From: Deltaproteobacteria bacterium
GTDB taxonomy: Bacteria; Myxococcota_A; UBA9160; JAJDAL01
DNA length: 64,000 nucleotides
NCBI GenBank assembly: GCA_029261875.1
Contig: JAJDAL010000025.1
Location: 62,001-126,000 of the forward strand
Direction of reading: 5' to 3'
Made by a program: the position numbers and the translations under genes. Shown here piece by piece: positions 60,408 through 64,000 of the stretch. The notes beneath the pieces are model-generated. The model was not told where the DNA came from, searched no databases, and saw nothing but the letters and a program-made list of their open reading frames with translations. The first letter of the stretch is position 1, and each line of letters starts with the position of its first letter.

Positions 60408-62243
60408 ATGTGCGGAATCGTGGGATACATCGGACGCGCCAACCAGGCGGTCGACGTGCTGCTCGATGGTTTGCGTCGACTCGAATATCGCGGCTACGAC
60501 TCCGCGGGGGTTGCGGTTTTCGACGGCGAGAAACTCCAGGTCCGTCGCTCCATGGGGAAGCTCCGCAATCTCGACGCCCTGCTGCGGGAAGAGCCCCTGA
60601 CCGGAAGCGTCGGGCTCGGGCACACGCGCTGGGCGACCCACGGGAAACCGTCCGAACGCAACGCGCACCCGCACCGCGCGGGATCCGTGGTGGTCGTCCA
60701 CAACGGCATCATCGAGAACTATCGCGAGCTGCGAGAGGAACTCGAAGGCGGCGGTAGCGAGATCGAATCCGAAACCGACACGGAGTTGATCGCACACCTG
60801 ATCGACCGCAGTCTGCGCGACAGTCGCGACCTCCTGAGTGCCGTGCGCGAGGCTTGTGGGCGTTTGGTGGGTTCCTACGCCCTGGGCGCGCTCAGCGCGA
60901 ATGATCCCAGCACGATCGTGGCGGCCAAGAACGGCGGAAGTCCCATGATTCTGGGGATCGGGGTCAACGAATCCTTTTTGGCGTCGGATATTCCGGCCAT
61001 TCTTCCCTACACGCGCCAGATGCTGTTTCTCGACGATGGCGAGTTTGCCGTGCTCTCCGAGGACCGGATCCAAATCGTCGATCGCGATGCGCACCCGGTG
61101 GAGCGCGAGCCCAAAGCCATTCAATGGGACCCGGTTTCCGCGGAAAAGGGCGGCTACGACCGCTTCATGCAGAAGGAGATCTTCGAACAACCGCGCGCCA
61201 TCACCGACACGATCGGCACGCGGGTGCTCGAACACGAAGGCGATCTCGATCTCGACGGAATCGATCTGTCTCCCGAGCGCTTGGCGAAGATCGATCGCAT
61301 TCACCTCGTCGCTTGCGGCACCGCGTATTACGCCTGCATGGTGGGCAAGTACATGATCGAGCAACTCGGCGGAATCTCCGTCGAAGTCGATCTGGCCAGC
61401 GAGTTTCGCTATCGCCAGCCGCTGGTGGGGGAGTCGAGCCTGATCGTTCCGGTTTCCCAGTCCGGCGAAACCGCCGATACCCTGGCAGCGCTGCGCGAAG
61501 GTCGCTCGAAGGGCGCCCGCGTTCTGGCGATCTGCAACGTGTTGGATTCCACCATCGCGCGCGAGAGCGACGATGTGCTGTATACGCACGCCGGTCCCGA
61601 GATCGGTGTTGCGTCCACCAAAGCCTTCACCACGCAGCTCGTCGCCTTCTATCTATTGGCACTCAAGATCGGTCTGGGGCGCCGCCGCCTTCCGTCCGCC
61701 GAGGCCCATGCGCGTTTGTCGGATCTGTTGCGGTTGCCGCGCCTGATCGAGGCGACCTTGCAGCTCGACGATCAGGTGCGCGCCGTGGCGCAGAAGTTTT
61801 TTCACGCCAAGGACTTTCTCTACTTGGGTCGCGGCATCATGTATCCCATCGCCCTCGAGGGCGCCCTCAAGCTGAAAGAGATTTCCTACATCCACGCCGA
61901 GGGCTACGCGGCGGGCGAGATGAAGCACGGCCCGATCGCGCTGATCGACGAGGACATGCCGGTCGTCATCATCGCCGACAAGGGGCCCCTGTACGACAAG
62001 TTGATCTCGAATCTCGAACAGGTTCGTTCCCGCGATGGAAAGGTGATCGCGTTGGCGACGGAAGGCGACCGGGAGATCGCCGCCAAGGCGAACGAAGTGA
62101 TCTACATGCCCGAACTCGGCGAATTCTTGTCCGCCATCATTGCGACGATCCCCCTGCAGCTGCTCGCCTATCACATCGCCTGTTTGAAGGGCACGGACGT
62201 CGACCAACCGCGAAACCTCGCCAAGAGCGTCACCGTCGAGTAA
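60408..62243 (+). CDS. glmS: Glutamine-fructose-6-phosphate aminotransferase (isomerizing)
   Basis: 611 residues, exact family length. MCGIVGYIG gives the catalytic Cys after Met removal; LEYRGYDSAGVA, THGKPSERNAHPH (glutaminase), two SIS domains (VSQSGETADTLAALRE; GVASTKAFTTQL) and the terminal QPRNLAKSVTVE are all GlmS hallmarks. It makes glucosamine-6-P. In an operon with glmU. No glmS ribozyme-like structure was recognised in the 10-bp spacer. Confidence 0.98.
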   Translation: MCGIVGYIGRANQAVDVLLDGLRRLEYRGYDSAGVAVFDGEKLQVRRSMGKLRNLDALLREEPLTGSVGLGHTRWATHGKPSERNAHPHRAGSVVVVHNGIIENYRELREELEGGGSEIESETDTELIAHLIDRSLRDSRDLLSAVREACGRLVGSYALGALSANDPSTIVAAKNGGSPMILGIGVNESFLASDIPAILPYTRQMLFLDDGEFAVLSEDRIQIVDRDAHPVEREPKAIQWDPVSAEKGGYDRFMQKEIFEQPRAITDTIGTRVLEHEGDLDLDGIDLSPERLAKIDRIHLVACGTAYYACMVGKYMIEQLGGISVEVDLASEFRYRQPLVGESSLIVPVSQSGETADTLAALREGRSKGARVLAICNVLDSTIARESDDVLYTHAGPEIGVASTKAFTTQLVAFYLLALKIGLGRRRLPSAEAHARLSDLLRLPRLIEATLQLDDQVRAVAQKFFHAKDFLYLGRGIMYPIALEGALKLKEISYIHAEGYAAGEMKHGPIALIDEDMPVVIIADKGPLYDKLISNLEQVRSRDGKVIALATEGDREIAAKANEVIYMPELGEFLSAIIATIPLQLLAYHIACLKGTDVDQPRNLAKSVTVE

Positions 62244-62374
62244 CCCGCGCCGGGCCGTTTACGCGGAAGGGGTCCTCGCCTACCCTCGCTCTACCCCTTT
62301 CGCACCGTTCTCCATCGATCCTCCGTCGATGTTTGGAAGGAGCGAACGCACTGCGCGACTCGCTCCGGGAACCG

Positions 62375-64000
62375 ATGGCTGTGAGTGTTGGAATAACTGC
62401 AGAATCCTTTACCTCGGGTCTGAATCCGGAACAGCGCCGTGCGGTCGAGACCACCGAAGGTCCGCTCCTGGTGCTCGCGGGGGCGGGGAGCGGCAAGACC
62501 CGCGTTCTCGTGCATCGGATCGCCTATTTGGTGGGGGGCTGCGGAATTCCCTCTCAGGGTGTGCTGGCGGTCACCTTCACCAATAAAGCGGCCGGGGAGA
62601 TGCGCGACCGGGTGCACAAGCTGCTCGGCCCGGCGGCGGAAGATCTCTGGGTAACGACGTTTCACTCCGCGTGCGTGCGGATCCTGCGGCGCGACATCGG
62701 ACATCTGGGTTTGTCGCGCGGCTTCGTCATCTACGACGAAGCCGACAGCCTGGGGCTGGTCAAGCGCGCCATCAAGCACCGCGAACTCGATCCCAAGGTT
62801 TACGACCCGCGGCGCTTGCGCTGGCGAATCGACCAATGGAAGAACAGCGGCCTGTTGCCCAATCACGCGGCGGAAGAGGCGCGCGACAGCGACGCCCAGA
62901 CCGCCGCCGAGGTGTATGCCACCTACCAGCGCATGCTCGCCGACAACGGCGCCCTGGATTTCGGCGATTTGCTGCTGCAGACGACGGTTCTCTTCGAGCG
63001 CTTCCCCGCCGTGCTCGAATTCTACCGCCAACGCTGGCAGTACGTCCTGGTCGACGAATATCAGGATACGAACCGCGTTCAGTACACGTTGCTTCAACAG
63101 CTCGTTGCCGGGCATCGCAACGTGTGTGTGGTCGGTGATCCCGATCAATCGGTTTACGGGTGGCGCGGTGCCGACGTGCGCAACATCCTCGATTTCGAGA
63201 AAGATTATCCCGAAGCCCAGGTCGTGAAGCTCGAGCGCAATTATCGTTCGACCCAACCCATCCTCGACGCCGCATCGGCGGTGGTGGCGAACAACGTCGA
63301 TCGCAAAGAGAAGGAATTGTGGACGGACCAGAAGGGCGGGGAGCCCATCGAACTCTACGAGGCCAACGACGATCGCGACGAAGCGCAATACGTGATTCAC
63401 CGGGTGTTGGCGATGGTGCAGGACGGCAGTCGGAGCTTCGGGGATTTCGCGGTCTTCTATCGCACCAACGCCCAGTCGCGGTCTTTCGAAGAAGAGCTGC
63501 TCAAATACGACGTCCCCTACGACATCGTGGGCGGCGTGCGGTTCTATGAACGCGCGGAAGTGAAGGATGCCCTCGCTTATCTGCGCTTGATCGTGAATCC
63601 GAGCGACGGCATGGCGCTGCGCCGCATCGTCAACAACCCGCCGCGCGGCATCGGGAAGACCGCAATCGCCCAGGCGGAAGCGTGGGCGGACGAACAGGGC
63701 AAATCCCTGCTGGAGGGTCTCCACGCACTGGGGGACAGCACGCACCGGGCCGCGGGCAAGGTTCGTATCTTCCTCGAGCTGTACCGGGATTTGTGTGATG
63801 CGGCGACGACGCGCGAACTCGACGAGCTGGTCGCGTACCTGCTCGACCGTTCGGGGTACTTGCGATATCTGGAGCGCCAGGGAACACCGGAATCCGAGAG
63901 TCGGCTGGAGAACCTGCGCGAACTCCTGACCGGCGCCCAGGATTTCGCCGGTGCCAATCGCGATGGCGAAGCCGATCGGTCGACCATCGAATTGTTTCTC
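62375..64000 (+). CDS. UvrD/PcrA-type ATP-dependent DNA helicase (3' partial)
   Basis: The frame is open to the last base of the window (542 codons). Superfamily 1A motifs in order: motif I LAGAGSGKT, Ia VTFTNKAAGEMRDR, II VLVDEYQDTNRVQY, III VVGDPDQSVYGWRGAD, IV KLERNYRST, then FGDFAVFYRTNAQSR and YDIVGGVRFYERAEVKDALAYLRL. UvrD/PcrA/Rep unwind DNA in repair and replication. ATG 62375 chosen (GGGA upstream); a GTG two codons later is an alternative. The C-terminal quarter is outside the window, so UvrD and PcrA cannot be told apart. Confidence 0.95.
   Translation, partial: MAVSVGITAESFTSGLNPEQRRAVETTEGPLLVLAGAGSGKTRVLVHRIAYLVGGCGIPSQGVLAVTFTNKAAGEMRDRVHKLLGPAAEDLWVTTFHSACVRILRRDIGHLGLSRGFVIYDEADSLGLVKRAIKHRELDPKVYDPRRLRWRIDQWKNSGLLPNHAAEEARDSDAQTAAEVYATYQRMLADNGALDFGDLLLQTTVLFERFPAVLEFYRQRWQYVLVDEYQDTNRVQYTLLQQLVAGHRNVCVVGDPDQSVYGWRGADVRNILDFEKDYPEAQVVKLERNYRSTQPILDAASAVVANNVDRKEKELWTDQKGGEPIELYEANDDRDEAQYVIHRVLAMVQDGSRSFGDFAVFYRTNAQSRSFEEELLKYDVPYDIVGGVRFYERAEVKDALAYLRLIVNPSDGMALRRIVNNPPRGIGKTAIAQAEAWADEQGKSLLEGLHALGDSTHRAAGKVRIFLELYRDLCDAATTRELDELVAYLLDRSGYLRYLERQGTPESESRLENLRELLTGAQDFAGANRDGEADRSTIELFL

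Noticed and set aside
62244-62374. Possible terminator after glmS
   Set aside because: Only a weak CATCGA/TCGATG stem and no T-run were found.
1-64000. CRISPR arrays, insertion sequences, prophage or integron features
   Set aside because: No regularly spaced repeats, transposase or integrase motifs, or flanking target duplications were seen on reading both strands.

Overview
The window looks like a stretch of chromosome from a Gram-negative, high-G+C bacterium. The evidence is a run of lipoproteins, outer-membrane-type proteins (a C-terminal Phe beta-barrel, an OmpA domain), TonB-independent envelope genes, frequent GTG and TTG starts, and very tight operons with 4-bp start/stop overlaps. 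The gene mix (bacterial topoisomerase VI, a phasin-like protein, HflX with the long N-terminus, rhamnose genes) is reminiscent of deltaproteobacterial or Myxococcota-like lineages. That assignment is inference; there is no rRNA gene here to test it. No tRNA, rRNA, CRISPR array, insertion sequence or phage gene was seen.

Layout. 1-2153: end of an osmoprotectant ABC transporter (ATPase, then a fused binding protein/permease). 2269-6023: GPH-type sugar permease, DNA glycosylase MutM, ribosome-quality-control protein RqcH. 6531-10342: an unusual minus-strand module of Com-like zinc ribbon, outer-membrane barrel, FMN-binding protein, small His-containing membrane protein and the flavin transferase ApbE, headed by a convincing Fur box. 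10434-15232: an arginine succinyltransferase-type catabolic operon in which a small DDAH-like guanidino hydrolase sits where AstB is expected. 15440-22042: an EEP nuclease-like protein, a MATE exporter with a hairpin over its ribosome binding site, a TPR lipoprotein, a Fur regulator, an alkaline-phosphatase-superfamily lipoprotein and a degenerate second ApbE. 22090-26274: di-iron protein, SDR, and rfbD-rfbC-rfbA (no rfbB). 26341-29569: both subunits of topoisomerase VI plus a small upstream gene. 29794-36350: CBS protein, YifB/ComM, then a cell-envelope group (M28-like lipoprotein, OmpA lipoprotein, VWA protein, Ca-loop repeat lipoprotein). 36705-46417: patatin, NRDE/TANGO2 protein, zinc-ribbon-like small protein, FolC, MFS, creatininase, GH20, homocysteine methyltransferase. 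46588-50028: HAD phosphatase, PspC protein, anti-sigma, ECF sigma, FAD oxidoreductase. 50049-64000: MutS2, MurQ, membrane and lipoprotein genes, glutaryl-CoA dehydrogenase-like enzyme, phasin-like protein, HflX, GlmU, GlmS and the start of a UvrD/PcrA helicase.

The strongest leads are: (i) the Fur-box-headed flavinylation module, which reads as an iron-responsive envelope electron-transfer system; (ii) bacterial topoisomerase VI with a histone-like basic tail; (iii) the modified arginine pathway; (iv) genes that appear to start at non-standard codons, above all hflX, whose conserved N-terminus begins only at an ATC behind a good Shine-Dalgarno; and (v) a self-occluding leader hairpin in front of the MATE gene.
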